Assembly: GCA_004560915.1 (NCBI GenBank)
Contig: SFTR01000005.1
Location: 1 to 17,257, forward strand
Source of the DNA: a bacterium
GTDB taxonomy: Bacteria > Bacillota_I > Bacilli_A > RF39 > UBA660
Direction of reading: 5' to 3'
DNA: 17,257 nucleotides
This document shows positions 6,352 to 17,257 of this stretch, piece by piece. The stretch's first letter is position 1. Each line of letters opens with the position of its first letter. Made by a program: the position numbers and the translations under genes. The notes below the pieces were generated by a model. It had not been told where the DNA came from. It made no database searches and was given only the letters and a program-made list of their open reading frames with translations.

Positions 6352-7206
6352 TAGATTTAAATCAAACATATCAATTATTCCATTTTGATTTTTATATGCT
6401 TCAAATGTATTTTTAAGAAGCATTGCTACTGTCATAGGTCCAACTCCTCCTGGAACTGGTGTTAAGTACCCACATACTTCTTCTACATTAGGATTAACAT
6501 CACCAAAAAGTTTTCCATTTTCTCTATTGATACCTACATCAATAATAATAGAACCTTTTTTTATCATAGTTTTATCTATTAAATGTTTTTTTCCTGCTGC
6601 AACTATTAGAATATCTGCATCTTTAGTATAACTTTTTAAATCTTTTGTTTTGCTATGACACATAGTAACAGTTGCATTTTTATTTATGCATTCTAACATA
6701 AGCGGTTTACCCACTAAAATACTTCTTCCTACTATTACTACATGTTTTCCTTCTAATTCAATTTTATATTCTTTTAATATCTCCATTATGCCTTTAGGTG
6801 TACATGGCATTAAACATTTTTCATTTTGAATTAGTTTTCCTGCTTGTGTATTAGTAAGGCCATCTACATCTTTTGATGGATCTATAGTATTAATAATTTT
6901 TGAAACATTAAAATTATCTGGTATTGGTAATTGTAGTATGATGCCATTTATACTTTTATCTTTGTTTAGTTGTTTTATTTTTTTAATAACAACTTCTTCT
7001 TTTACACAACTTGCATAATCTAAGTGTAAGAAACTCATTCCTACATACTCACATGCTTTTCTTTTATTCTTAACATATACTTCACTTGCTGCATCATCAC
7101 CTATTGTTATAACAGCTAATATTGGAGTTTGAACGTAAGAATTAATATTGCCTTTTAATTCATCTTTTATCTTAGCACTTAAACTTTTTCCGTCTAATAA
7201 TATCAT
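6349..7206 (-). CDS. folD: Bifunctional methylene-THF dehydrogenase / methenyl-THF cyclohydrolase FolD
   Basis: FolD interconverts 5,10-methylene-, methenyl- and 10-formyl-tetrahydrofolate using NADP, feeding purine, formyl-Met and thymidylate synthesis in the cytosol. Visible motifs are YVKNKRKACEYVGM with the catalytic Lys, GIILQLPIP, DPSKDVDGLT, CTPKGIMEIL, the Rossmann segment GRSILVGKPL, IDVGIN and PVPGGVGPMTVAMLL. I place the start at ATG 7204-7206 (MILLDGKSL, 285 aa) because a GAGG ribosome site lies 6 bases upstream and homologues begin at the I-x-G-K motif. A longer form starting at 7230 adds only eight unsupported residues. The start is one base after the cyclophilin stop, and the ribosome site lies inside that gene. 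Confidence 0.97.
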   Translation of the reverse strand: MILLDGKSLSAKIKDELKGNINSYVQTPILAVITIGDDAASEVYVKNKRKACEYVGMSFLHLDYASCVKEEVVIKKIKQLNKDKSINGIILQLPIPDNFNVSKIINTIDPSKDVDGLTNTQAGKLIQNEKCLMPCTPKGIMEILKEYKIELEGKHVVIVGRSILVGKPLMLECINKNATVTMCHSKTKDLKSYTKDADILIVAAGKKHLIDKTMIKKGSIIIDVGINRENGKLFGDVNPNVEEVCGYLTPVPGGVGPMTVAMLLKNTFEAYKNQNGIIDMFDLNL

Positions 7207-7207
7207 T

Positions 7208-7882
7208 TTATTCCTCATATAAAGTAACAAATCTTATAGTGTTCATTTTGATATCTTTTAGTGGTTTATCATTATTAGGGTTAGTTGCTGTAGTAGCTAT
7301 ACTATCAAGAATATCATAACCATTCAATAGTTTTCCAAATGATGCATAGTTTCCATCTAAGAAATCTGAGTCTTTATGAACTATAAAGAATTGACTAGAA
7401 GCTGAATTCATTGTTTCTTCAGTATCTGGATTTCCTCCACGTCTTGCCATTGAAAGAACTCCTCTTGTATGAGATATATTGTTTTTTATACCATTTATTT
7501 CAAATTCACCTTTGATTTCTTTTTCACTTCCACCCATTCCTGTACCAGTAGGATCTCCAGTTTGAATCATAAAGTCTTTAATAACTCTATGGAAGATAAT
7601 GCCATCATAGAATTTATCTTTTACTAGACTTTTAAAATTCTCTATAGTTATAGGTGCTACATCAGGATAAAGTTCAGCAATCATTATTCCATAACCATCG
7701 GTATCAATCTTAACAAAATTTGTTTCTTCTTCACTTTCTATATATTTTTTGCCTTCAATATTGAAAACAATTTTTCCATTTACTTCTTCAGTAGTATAAT
7801 TCATTTTTACTTCCTCCTCACTACATCCACAAAGCATAAATAATAAGCATAAGCATAATAAATATTTTAAATACTTTCTCAT
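7208..7882 (-). CDS. Cyclophilin-type peptidyl-prolyl isomerase, lipoprotein
   Basis: This is a prolyl cis-trans isomerase, probably anchored on the outer face of the membrane and helping secreted proteins fold. From ATG 7880-7882 the N-terminus MRKYLKYLLCLCLLFMLCGC is a lipoprotein signal; the lipobox is LCGC with the lipid-bearing Cys at about 20. The cyclophilin domain follows from about 42: NFKSLVKDKFYDGIIFHRVI (catalytic Arg), FMIQTGDPTGTGMGG, GVLSMAR, SSQFFIVH and NYASFGKLLNGYDILD. The Trp that in many cyclophilins contacts cyclosporin is Tyr here, common in bacteria. A GTG three codons upstream (7889-7891) is in frame, but the GGAAGGTGA ribosome site overlaps it and favours the ATG. 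Cotranscribed with folD. The link to folD seems only positional. Confidence 0.93.
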   Translation of the reverse strand: MRKYLKYLLCLCLLFMLCGCSEEEVKMNYTTEEVNGKIVFNIEGKKYIESEEETNFVKIDTDGYGIMIAELYPDVAPITIENFKSLVKDKFYDGIIFHRVIKDFMIQTGDPTGTGMGGSEKEIKGEFEINGIKNNISHTRGVLSMARRGGNPDTEETMNSASSQFFIVHKDSDFLDGNYASFGKLLNGYDILDSIATTATNPNNDKPLKDIKMNTIRFVTLYEE

Positions 7883-7904
7883 TCTAATCACCTTCCAATT
7901 ATAA

Positions 7905-7933
7905 ATTTTAGCATATTCTATTTAAAATAAAAA
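7905..7933 (-). promoter_or_regulatory. Predicted promoter of the cyclophilin-folD pair
   Basis: The minus strand has an extended -10, TGCTAAAAT (-10 at 7905-7910), about 23 bases before the ATG. The -35 (TTTTTA, 7928-7933) is poor and coincides with the T-run of the trmK terminator. Confidence 0.5.
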
Positions 7934-7950
7934 GTACTATTTAATAGTAC
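7924..7950 (-). terminator. Intrinsic terminator of dnaG-rpoD-trmK
   Basis: On the minus strand GTACTA (7945-7950) pairs with TAGTAC (7934-7939), extendable by two A/T pairs, followed by TTTTTATTTT. The trmK stop codon TAG (7937-7939) is part of the 3' arm. Confidence 0.7.
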
Positions 7951-8563
7951 CTTCTATTAGAGATATCATTTCGTCTATTTTAGTATTTTTATCTTTAGAG
8001 CTTTCTTTTATTTTTTTATATTTATTTAATAAATAACTAAGATATTCTTTATATAAGTTATTATCTTTATGATTAAGTCCTAAAGTTAGTTCTTTTTTAG
8101 AATACTTATGTGTTCCTTCAGTAAATAGTATTAAGTTATAATATTTATTATTTTCTAGTATTATTTGTTCTGTTTCTACTTTATAGTTTAATTCATTCAT
8201 TTTGTTTCTTAATATGTCGTGATAATTATTAGAAATAGTTATTATTTTTTTAAATCTAAGTTTTGTATACTCTAGTATTTCTAATATTGTATGAGTTCCC
8301 ATTCCTGATAAAACTAATGTATCTGCTTCACTCTCTTTTATGTTTGAAAGTCCATTAGATACTCTTAAATCTATTAAGTTATCTAGTCCTAGTTTTCTTA
8401 TATCAAGAGATGCTTTTTCTATTACTTTTTCACTTATATCACTTGCGATAGATTTTTGATTTCTTTTTGCTAGTAGTATTCCTAGTTTTGCTTGATCACA
8501 CCCTACATCTACTACTCTATCATCTAAATCTATGAATGAATATATTGTTTCAATTCTATTCAA
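7937..8563 (-). CDS. trmK: tRNA (adenine-N1)-methyltransferase TrmK
   Basis: TrmK uses S-adenosylmethionine to methylate N1 of adenine 22 in tRNA (known for B. subtilis YqfN). The 208-residue protein starts RIETIYSF, then has the SAM-binding motif [16 protein letters not shown] (about 17-32), [12 protein letters not shown] and the family signature [15 protein letters not shown] (GMG followed by T rather than G). The C-terminal part (about 145-208) is Lys-rich and helical, as in the family. The start is a rare TTG (8561-8563) that overlaps the rpoD stop by 8 bases. The frame has a stop just upstream and there is no strong ribosome site, so reinitiation after rpoD is likely. The dnaG-rpoD-trmK order is as in Bacillus; the yqfO gene that normally follows is absent. 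Confidence 0.92.
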   Translation of the reverse strand: MNRIETIYSFIDLDDRVVDVGCDQAKLGILLAKRNQKSIASDISEKVIEKASLDIRKLGLDNLIDLRVSNGLSNIKESEADTLVLSGMGTHTILEILEYTKLRFKKIITISNNYHDILRNKMNELNYKVETEQIILENNKYYNLILFTEGTHKYSKKELTLGLNHKDNNLYKEYLSYLLNKYKKIKESSKDKNTKIDEMISLIEGTIK

Positions 8564-9647
8564 TTAAGAAATCTTTTAGTTTTTTTGCTCTTGATGGGTG
8601 TCTTAGTTTTCTAAGAGCTTTTGCTTCGATTTGTCTGATTCTTTCACGAGTAACTTTGAATTGTTTTCCTACTTCTTCTAGTGTGTGACTTGAACCATCG
8701 AATAATCCAAATCTTAATTCTAATACTTCTTTTTCACGTACTGTTAGTGTATCTAATACTTCACGTAATTCATCTTTTAATATTTCATATGTTGCAAATT
8801 CTTCTGGTGACATTGTTCTTTCATCAGCAAGGAAGTCTCCTAAGTGTGAGTCATCTTCTTCACCTATTGGTGTTTCTAGTGATACTGGATCTTGACTAAT
8901 TTTTCTAATCTCTGCAATTTTATCTACTGATAGTCCCATTTTTTTAGATAGTTCTTGATCAGTTGGTTCTCTATTTAATTCTAGAGTCATTTGTCTTTCA
9001 ATACGTGCCATTTTATTAATTGTTTCTACCATATGAACTGGTACACGAATTGTTCTTGCTTGGTCTGCTAATGCACGAGTTATTGCTTGACGAATCCACC
9101 ATGTAGCATAAGTACTAAATTTATATCCTTTGTCATAATCGAATTTTTCAACTGCTTTCATAAGACCTATATTTCCTTCTTGAATTAAGTCTAAGAATAA
9201 AAGTCCACGTCCTACATAACGTTTAGCTATTGATACAACTAAACGAAGGTTAGATTCTGCTAAGATATTTTTAGCTTTTTCATCTCCTGCAGCTACTCTT
9301 TTAGATAATTCTTGTTCTTCTTCTTGACTAAGAAGACTAATCTTACCTATTTCTTTTAAGTACATTCTTACGTTATCATTAACGCTCATGTCCTTACTTT
9401 CATCTGGAACGTCATCAATTATAATGTCATTTTTTAAATCTATTGGTGAACCATCTTCTTCGTCTTCAGCTCTTACTTCAATTTGATTTTCACTTAAAGC
9501 ATTATAAAGTTCATCTAATGCATTAGCATCTAAATCTAAATCAATAGTTTTCTTAGCTATTTGTTCGTAAGTTAAGTATCCTTGTTTCTTACCATCACTT
9601 ACTAATTCTTTTAATCTTTCTTCAAATGTTTTAATATTATTTACCAT
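8556..9647 (-). CDS. rpoD: Primary RNA polymerase sigma factor RpoD/SigA
   Basis: This is the housekeeping sigma factor that recruits RNA polymerase to -35/-10 promoters. The 363-residue length is close to B. subtilis SigA. Residues 1-60 resemble region 1.1 ([20 protein letters not shown]), followed by an acidic linker. Region 1.2 is [19 protein letters not shown]. Region 2 includes [37 protein letters not shown] and [20 protein letters not shown], the -10 reading helix. Region 3 begins [16 protein letters not shown]. Region 4.2 is [20 protein letters not shown] with [10 protein letters not shown]. The start ATG overlaps the end of dnaG by 7 bases and has an AAGGAAGTG ribosome site. The promoters seen across the window fit this sigma. 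Confidence 0.98.
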   Translation of the reverse strand: MVNNIKTFEERLKELVSDGKKQGYLTYEQIAKKTIDLDLDANALDELYNALSENQIEVRAEDEEDGSPIDLKNDIIIDDVPDESKDMSVNDNVRMYLKEIGKISLLSQEEEQELSKRVAAGDEKAKNILAESNLRLVVSIAKRYVGRGLLFLDLIQEGNIGLMKAVEKFDYDKGYKFSTYATWWIRQAITRALADQARTIRVPVHMVETINKMARIERQMTLELNREPTDQELSKKMGLSVDKIAEIRKISQDPVSLETPIGEEDDSHLGDFLADERTMSPEEFATYEILKDELREVLDTLTVREKEVLELRFGLFDGSSHTLEEVGKQFKVTRERIRQIEAKALRKLRHPSRAKKLKDFLIE

Positions 9648-11389
9648 TTTAACACTTCCTTATTTATATTCTCTATTTTTTTAGCAATCTCTATTTTTTT
9701 ATTTATATCTAAGGTGTCTTTCATTTCTTGTTTTAGTTTTTCTATTTGTTTTTTTACTGAGTATTCTTTTATAGTATTTATATAATCTTCAAGTTCTTCA
9801 TTTGTGTATTCTTTATTGTTATGAAAATTTTTTATTTCATCAAGTGTATCATTTAAGTCTTTATCTTCAAGTATTGAGTCTTCAAAGTCAAATAAATTGA
9901 AGTATCCATTATCGTTTCTAAACTCTATTATTTTATAGGCAAGATTTGATCTTTTAGGATTTATTAAATAACCAAGTGAGTTTTCAAAATATAATATAAC
10001 ATCATCATAGTTTAACATTAAATATAATATTCTTATTTCACTTATGTCATACTTATTATAAGTTTTTATTTCTTCTTGTTTCTTTGGTTCTTCTTTTTTC
10101 TTTTTGACTTCTTTTACTTTTATCTTATTTCGTATTATTGAGTCATCAATATCAAACTCTTTAGATATTTCATTTATTTTTAATTCTCTTAGGATGTCAT
10201 CATCTATTTGTTCTAAAGATTCAATTGCTTCATTTATATATTTACTTACTTCGACTGAATCTTTCATATTCTTACTAGATTTTAAGTATTTAAGTTTGAA
10301 GTCTATGAATGATAGTCTATTATTGTAAGCTATATCGAATGCTTCTTTTCCTTTTTTACTGATGAATTCATCACTATCTTTATAGTTTTCAAATACTATC
10401 ACTGTTGAATCTATGTTGTGTTTTAGAAGTTCATCTCCAATTTTAATTGTATTTGTGACTCCTGCTTCATCTTGATCTAGGTTTAGTATTACTTTGCATT
10501 TATATTTTAATATTTTATCTAGATGTTCTTTTGTAAATGCTGTTCCCATTAGAGCTACTACATTTTTATAACCTATAGATGACATTCTTATAGTATCCAT
10601 AAATCCTTCAGTAAGTACTATTTCTTTACTTTGTCTAATAAATGTTTCTGCATTATTGATATTGTATAAAATACCACTTTTTTTGAATATTTCACTTTCT
10701 TTTGAATGAAGGTATTTTGGTAAATGATCGTCTTTTAAATCATCACGTAAATATTTTCTTCCTGAAAAAGCTACTATGTTATTATTTTCATCTATGATTG
10801 GAAATATTATTCTATTTTGAAATGTGTCATAGAAATTTCCATTTATTTGTTTAATTAAGCCTAAATCATATAAATCTTCTTTTTTATATTTTTTAGATAA
10901 GATGTTATATAGTTTATTTGAACAAGATAGACCTATATTAAATTCACTAATTAATTCTTTAGACATATTTCTTTCAGTTAAGTATTTTAACGCTTCAGTT
11001 CCTTCTTTAGATAAAAGTGTGTTTTTGAAATATTTATTTACTGTATCATTAATTTCATAGTATGTTTGAAACTTTGTGTTTACTTTCTTAACTTCAGTGT
11101 TGTCTATTTTTATTCCCACTCTATCAGCTAAAATCTTTATTGCTTCAAGTCTTGATACTCCTTCTTTTCTTTCAACAAATGTGAATACATCTCCAGTGAA
11201 GTTACATTTACCAAAGCAAGTAAATATTTGTTCATCTGGTTTTACACTAAATGAAGGAGTTTTTTCTTTATGAAATGGACATAATGCTTTATTTCTACTA
11301 TCAAGTTCTACGCCATAACTTCTTAAAACATCTTCTAGTCTATTTCTAGATTTTACTTCAGCAATGATTTTAGGACTAATATGTGCCAT
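9641..11389 (-). CDS. dnaG: DNA primase DnaG
   Basis: DnaG makes RNA primers at the replication fork together with DnaB helicase. I place the start at ATG 11387-11389 (MAHISPKII, 582 aa) because it matches family starts and has a perfect AGGAGG; a longer frame up to 11449 would include this ribosome site. The CHC2 zinc domain (about 1-100) has C37-x2-H40 and C58-x3-C62; most primases have C-x2-C, so one residue (Lys61) is inserted in the knuckle. The TOPRIM core has TEGFMD (E261, D265), VALMGTAFT and LNLDQDEAG (D305, D307) for metal binding. The C-terminal part (about 430-582) is Lys/Glu-rich and helical, as expected for the helicase-binding domain. It heads the dnaG-rpoD-trmK operon with its own sigma-A promoter. 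Confidence 0.97.
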   Translation of the reverse strand: MAHISPKIIAEVKSRNRLEDVLRSYGVELDSRNKALCPFHKEKTPSFSVKPDEQIFTCFGKCNFTGDVFTFVERKEGVSRLEAIKILADRVGIKIDNTEVKKVNTKFQTYYEINDTVNKYFKNTLLSKEGTEALKYLTERNMSKELISEFNIGLSCSNKLYNILSKKYKKEDLYDLGLIKQINGNFYDTFQNRIIFPIIDENNNIVAFSGRKYLRDDLKDDHLPKYLHSKESEIFKKSGILYNINNAETFIRQSKEIVLTEGFMDTIRMSSIGYKNVVALMGTAFTKEHLDKILKYKCKVILNLDQDEAGVTNTIKIGDELLKHNIDSTVIVFENYKDSDEFISKKGKEAFDIAYNNRLSFIDFKLKYLKSSKNMKDSVEVSKYINEAIESLEQIDDDILRELKINEISKEFDIDDSIIRNKIKVKEVKKKKEEPKKQEEIKTYNKYDISEIRILYLMLNYDDVILYFENSLGYLINPKRSNLAYKIIEFRNDNGYFNLFDFEDSILEDKDLNDTLDEIKNFHNNKEYTNEELEDYINTIKEYSVKKQIEKLKQEMKDTLDINKKIEIAKKIENINKEVLKW

Positions 11390-11469
11390 TTTCCCTCCTA
11401 ATAATATATATACGAAGAAAAGTTTCAAAACACTTCTTTTTTTTTGCAATTTATTTAAAAAACGTTCAT

Positions 11470-11498
11470 ATTATATCATTTTTTGGCATAAAATTCAA
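11470..11498 (-). promoter_or_regulatory. Predicted promoter of dnaG-rpoD-trmK
   Basis: On the minus strand TTGAAT (11493-11498), a 17-base spacer and a perfect TATAAT (11470-11475). The leader would be about 75 bases and includes an imperfect hairpin, AAGAAGTGTT / AACTTTTCTT with loop TTGA, of unknown meaning. Confidence 0.75.
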
Positions 11499-11519
11499 TT
11501 TATATTAGATTTTTCCATT

Positions 11520-11542
11520 AAAAAAGTCAGTATTAACTGACT
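11520..11542 (-). terminator. Intrinsic terminator of the heat-shock operon after dnaJ
   Basis: On the minus strand AGTCAGT (11536-11542) pairs with ACTGACT (11525-11531), loop TAAT, followed by five T. The dnaJ stop TAG (11541-11543) lies in the first stem arm. Confidence 0.75.
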
Positions 11543-12683
11543 ATTTATTTAATTTTGCAAATTTCTTGAATTCGCTTGAATCTTCTAGATCTGTGTCTTC
11601 AAGTTCTTCTAGTATTTGTTTTTGTTTTCTTGATAGACTTGTTGGAATTATTAATTTAAGTACGCAATAGAAGTCTCCTTTTTTCCAAGAATCTGGATTG
11701 TTGATACCTTTTCCTTTTATTCTAAGAATATCTCCTGGTTGACTTCCATCTTTTATTTTTAAATCTACGTATCCATCAATTGTTTTGATTGTTTTTGTTG
11801 TACCTAAGCATAAATCTGTTATTGTAACTGGTACTTCTAGATATATATCATTTCCTTCTCTTTTATAATTATCGTCTGGTTTTATTCTTATTTCAAGATA
11901 TAAGTCTCCATTTGGGCCTCCATTTATTCCTGGTTCACCTTTTCCACTTAATCTTAATTGTTCTCCATTATCTATACCAGCTGGAATATCAATTGTAATT
12001 GTTTTATGTACTTTGATTTTTCCATTTCCTTTGCATGTATTACATTTAGTTTTGTATGTTTTACCTTTTCCATTACATTCAGTGCATACTGTTCTACTTT
12101 GCATTGCTCCAAAGATTGTATTAGTTTGTTTTATAACATATCCAGAACCATTACATTCTGAACAAGTTGTTTCTCCATGTCCTCCTGCTCCATCACAATC
12201 TTCACAGGTTTCATAATATTCAAGATCTATATCTTTTTTGCAACCATAAACTGCTTCCATAAAGTCTATTTTCATTCCATATAGTGTGTCACTACCTTTA
12301 CGAGCTCTTGATGATGATTTACTTCCACCACCAAAGCTACTAAACGAACTAAACCCTGATCCACCAAATAAATCATCAAAGATATCACTAAAGTCGAAGT
12401 TACCGAATGGATTAGCTCCGCCTCCATAGCTAGCTCCTCCTCCTGCATTTTCATAAGGATTTTCAAATGCTGCGTGACCATATTTATCATATTTAGCACG
12501 ATTATCTTTATCTGAAAGACAAGCATAGGCTTCTTGTGCTTCTTTGAATTTTTCTGGTGCGTCTGGACTCTTATTTAGATCTGGGTGAAATTCTTTAGCT
12601 TTTTTTCTAAAAGCACTTTTTATTTCTGCTTCAGTTGCATCTTTTGATACACCTAAAACTTCATAATAATCTCTTTTTGCCAT
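11541..12683 (-). CDS. dnaJ: Co-chaperone DnaJ
   Basis: DnaJ (Hsp40) delivers unfolded proteins to DnaK and stimulates its ATPase. The full class I layout is present: J domain 1-70 with H33-P-D35; Gly/Phe-rich linker about 78-125 (several GGG and NPFGNF-type stretches); four zinc repeats CxxCxGxG at C160/163, C174/177, C200/203 and C214/217; and C-terminal substrate-binding domains. The 380-residue length is normal. The ATG (12681-12683) follows the pepF stop by two bases, and its GGAGAG ribosome site overlaps that stop, so the gene is translated in the same operon. Its distance from dnaK is unusual: pepF lies between them. Confidence 0.98.
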   Translation of the reverse strand: MAKRDYYEVLGVSKDATEAEIKSAFRKKAKEFHPDLNKSPDAPEKFKEAQEAYACLSDKDNRAKYDKYGHAAFENPYENAGGGASYGGGANPFGNFDFSDIFDDLFGGSGFSSFSSFGGGSKSSSRARKGSDTLYGMKIDFMEAVYGCKKDIDLEYYETCEDCDGAGGHGETTCSECNGSGYVIKQTNTIFGAMQSRTVCTECNGKGKTYKTKCNTCKGNGKIKVHKTITIDIPAGIDNGEQLRLSGKGEPGINGGPNGDLYLEIRIKPDDNYKREGNDIYLEVPVTITDLCLGTTKTIKTIDGYVDLKIKDGSQPGDILRIKGKGINNPDSWKKGDFYCVLKLIIPTSLSRKQKQILEELEDTDLEDSSEFKKFAKLNK

Positions 12684-12685
12684 AA

Positions 12686-14452
12686 CTACTCTCCATTCAT
12701 ATATTCATTTAGTAATTTTACTTTTTCATTAAATAATTGGAATGCTTTTTCTAAAGTATTTTCATTAGTTAAGTCTATTCCAAGTTTGTATAATAATTCT
12801 TGTGGATAATCACTACAACCACTACTTAAGAATTCTATGTATTTATCCTTAAAGTTTTTATCAGTTTCAAGTTTATTTGCGATTAGAAGTGCACTTATAA
12901 ATCCAGTAGCATATTTATAAACATAGAATGAACTATAAAAATGAGGTATTTTTGACCATTCATATTGAATATCTTTATCTACTACTACTGCACCACCAAA
13001 TTCTTTTTTATTTAAATCATAGTATGTCTTACATAATAAATCTTTAGTTATTGCTTCGCCGTTTTCATATTTTTTATGAATGATATATTCAAATTCTGCG
13101 AACATTGTTTGTCTATAAACTGTTCCTTTAAATTTATCTAAAAATTCTACTAAATAGTATATTATTTCATCTTTATTAGTGCTATTTTTAATTAAGTAAT
13201 TAGAAAGTAATACTTCATTTACAGTTGATGCTATTTCTGCTAAAAATATTGGATAGTCTGCGTTTATATAGTCTTGTTTTTTATTACTATAATAACTATG
13301 CATAGCGTGTCCCATCTCATGAGCAAGTGTACTTACTGAATCAATATCATTTTCATAGTTTAATGATACATAAGGTTCAACACCGTATGTAGCCCATTCA
13401 AATGCTCCACTTCTTTTTGCTTTTTTAGGATATACGTCTACTACATTATTATTTAAAAGTCTATTAAATTCTTTTAAATATTCTTCTCCAAGAGGAGATA
13501 GTGCTTTATTAATAATTTTAACGCCTTCTTCATAAGGTATATCCTTTTTAGGCATTGAAGAAATATTTGCATATGTATCATATAAATGTAATTTATAACC
13601 TAATTTTTTTCCTTTTAATTTATAATATTCTTTTAAATACTTAGTATTTTTGTTAGTAATTTTTATTAAGTTTTCATATAATTTTGTACTTATTTTATCA
13701 CTGAATAAATACATTTCTAAAATACTATTATATTTTCTTGTTTTGGCAAAAAATGCATTTGTTTTAACTTTTCCGGCATATAATGCACTTAAAGTGTTTA
13801 TATGATTTTCGTAGTATTTGTTATCTTTTTTAAATGCATTTTTTCTTACATTTCTATTGGTTGAAGTTATGAATCTTCCATAGTTTGAACTAGTTAATTC
13901 TACACTTTTACCATTTTCATCTTTAATACTACCTAACTTTATATCAACATTATTAAGTGCGTTAAAAGCATCTCTTGATGTACTAAAAGTTTCACTAACA
14001 TTTGAAAGTAATAATTCTTCTTGTTCACTTAGTGTATGTGCTTTTCTTCTAAATACCTTTTCAAATGTAAATTTGTATTTTTCTAATTCTTTGTTTTCTG
14101 ATAATAATTTTTGTACTTCTTCGTAATCTTTGCTTAGAATTTCTGGAGTTACAAATGATCTAACGCTTGAAGAATTATTCATTATATTATTTGCTTTTTC
14201 TTTCTTTTGAAGAAAGTTTTCATCACTCATGTTGTCATAATATCCAAGATAAGCAAAAATATATATTTTATCTGTTAACATATCTATTTCAGTATCTAGT
14301 TTTAGAAATTCTAATAATGTTTTTGAACTTTCAAATATTTTTCCTTTGTATTTAACTATTTCTTTTAATAAAGCATTTACTTTATCAATGCATTTATTAA
14401 ATTCTTCTTCATTTTTAAATAATTTTGTTAGATCCCATTTATATTTATCCAT
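12686..14452 (-). CDS. pepF: Oligoendopeptidase F (M3 family zinc metallopeptidase)
   Basis: A cytosolic zinc endopeptidase that cleaves short peptides, probably in peptide recycling. The 588-residue protein starts [15 protein letters not shown], a typical PepF beginning. The middle is helical and encloses the active cleft. The catalytic site is [18 protein letters not shown] with H378-E379-x-x-H382; the third zinc ligand is Glu406 in [24 protein letters not shown] just before HExxH and [17 protein letters not shown] toward the end are also typical. The ribosome site AAAGGAGA precedes the ATG. It sits between dnaK and dnaJ, after a hairpin and before dnaJ with only two bases between, so it is probably heat-shock controlled and could help clear peptides released by stress proteolysis (inference). 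Confidence 0.95.
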   Translation of the reverse strand: MDKYKWDLTKLFKNEEEFNKCIDKVNALLKEIVKYKGKIFESSKTLLEFLKLDTEIDMLTDKIYIFAYLGYYDNMSDENFLQKKEKANNIMNNSSSVRSFVTPEILSKDYEEVQKLLSENKELEKYKFTFEKVFRRKAHTLSEQEELLLSNVSETFSTSRDAFNALNNVDIKLGSIKDENGKSVELTSSNYGRFITSTNRNVRKNAFKKDNKYYENHINTLSALYAGKVKTNAFFAKTRKYNSILEMYLFSDKISTKLYENLIKITNKNTKYLKEYYKLKGKKLGYKLHLYDTYANISSMPKKDIPYEEGVKIINKALSPLGEEYLKEFNRLLNNNVVDVYPKKAKRSGAFEWATYGVEPYVSLNYENDIDSVSTLAHEMGHAMHSYYSNKKQDYINADYPIFLAEIASTVNEVLLSNYLIKNSTNKDEIIYYLVEFLDKFKGTVYRQTMFAEFEYIIHKKYENGEAITKDLLCKTYYDLNKKEFGGAVVVDKDIQYEWSKIPHFYSSFYVYKYATGFISALLIANKLETDKNFKDKYIEFLSSGCSDYPQELLYKLGIDLTNENTLEKAFQLFNEKVKLLNEYMNGE

Positions 14453-14472
14453 AAATTCTCCTTTTATATAAA

Positions 14473-14500
14473 TTAAGGGCTCAAGTGTTTGAGCCCCTAA
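14473..14500 (-). terminator. GC-rich hairpin between dnaK and pepF, possibly a leaky terminator or processing site
   Basis: GGGCTCAA (14477-14484) pairs with TTGAGCCC (14489-14496), loop of four, extended by three outer A/T pairs past one mismatch. On the minus strand it is followed by TTAATTTATAT, a poor T-run, so full termination is doubtful. It could lower pepF-dnaJ expression relative to dnaK or protect the dnaK mRNA 3' end. Confidence 0.6.
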
Positions 14501-14515
14501 CTCAGTTATTATTTA

Positions 14516-17007
<2,492 letters not shown>

Positions 17008-17024
17008 TTACTTTCTCCTTTAAA

Positions 17025-17257
17025 TCATTTATCGTTATTATACTTTTTCTCTATATTTTCTTTTAAATACTCAAGCATATTTATTACTCTTTCATATTCC
17101 ATTCTTTTTGGACCTATTACTGCGATAGTACCTTCTCTACCACCAGCATTATATTTTGTTTTAACAACTGTTACATTGTCATCTATTTCAGATTCGCTAC
17201 CAATATATACCTTAACCTCGTCATCACTTTCTTCAATTTTACTCACCATATCTTTGC
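17025..17257 (-). CDS. hrcA: Heat-inducible transcription repressor HrcA (C-terminal part, 5' end outside window)
   Basis: HrcA represses the heat-shock operon by binding CIRCE elements and depends on GroEL for activity. Only the last 76 or so residues are visible, entering from the right edge in frame (KDMVSKIEES...). The C-terminal signature is clear: VYIGSESEIDDNVTVVKTKY, GGREGTIAVIGPKRMEYERV and INMLEYLKENIEKKY. The stop is TGA (17025-17027), which places translation under code 11. It is the first gene of the set; the operon promoter and CIRCE would lie outside the window. Confidence 0.93.
   Translation of the reverse strand, partial: KDMVSKIEESDDEVKVYIGSESEIDDNVTVVKTKYNAGGREGTIAVIGPKRMEYERVINMLEYLKENIEKKYNNDK

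Noticed and set aside
8279..8300. CATACAAT on the minus strand within trmK, resembling a sigma-E -10
   Set aside because: There is no matching -35 at 13-15 bases, and it lies inside a coding region with no gene start after it.
17025..17027. Possible recoding of UGA as Trp, as in Mollicutes
   Set aside because: HrcA ends at this UGA exactly where the family ends, and all Trp in the window use TGG, so code 11 is kept.

Overview
This is a very AT-rich, gene-dense stretch of bacterial chromosome, almost entirely housekeeping genes. It suggests an uncultured low-GC Bacillota lineage (Bacilli-like, small compact genome). The reasons are the dnaG-rpoD-trmK order, an hrcA-grpE-dnaK...dnaJ heat-shock cluster, a zinc-free S4 protein, strong GGAGG ribosome sites, and a spoIIGA-sigE pair that marks an endospore-forming ancestry. 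Standard code 11 fits: hrcA ends at a UGA just where the family ends. The genus cannot be fixed from the sequence alone.

Layout, left to right. At 1-1322 (-) is the start of a large membrane-anchored, Cys- and Tyr-rich extracellular protein that runs off the left edge. At 1425-2828 (-) is spoIIGA-sigE, the sporulation protease and its pro-sigma factor, preceded by what looks like a Spo0A-controlled promoter. At 2881-3735 (-) is an unrecognised protein with a strong promoter, divergent from rpmB (bL28, only 55 aa) at 3858-4025 (+). At 4060-5467 (-) is murB, preceded by and overlapping a membrane-anchored thioredoxin-fold gene broken by a one-base frameshift. At 5526-6351 (+) are rpsD, its promoter, a structured leader and a terminator. 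At 6349-7882 (-) are a lipoprotein cyclophilin and folD. At 7937-11389 (-) is the dnaG-rpoD-trmK macromolecular-synthesis operon. At 11541-17257 (-) is the heat-shock operon hrcA(partial)-grpE-dnaK-pepF-dnaJ, with an oligoendopeptidase F gene inserted between dnaK and dnaJ.

Only rpmB and rpsD are on the + strand. Genes within operons overlap or sit a few bases apart, with the downstream ribosome site inside the upstream gene. Several intrinsic terminators are fused to the stop codon of the gene they end. No mobile element, CRISPR array, tRNA or rRNA was seen.

No wholly new multi-gene system is evident. The points most worth a second look are the Cys-rich N-terminus of GrpE, a Spo0A box inside the loop of the preceding gene's terminator at spoIIGA, the frameshifted thioredoxin-like gene, the rpsD leader with competing structures, the repeat-bearing surface protein, and the stop-codon-embedded terminators.
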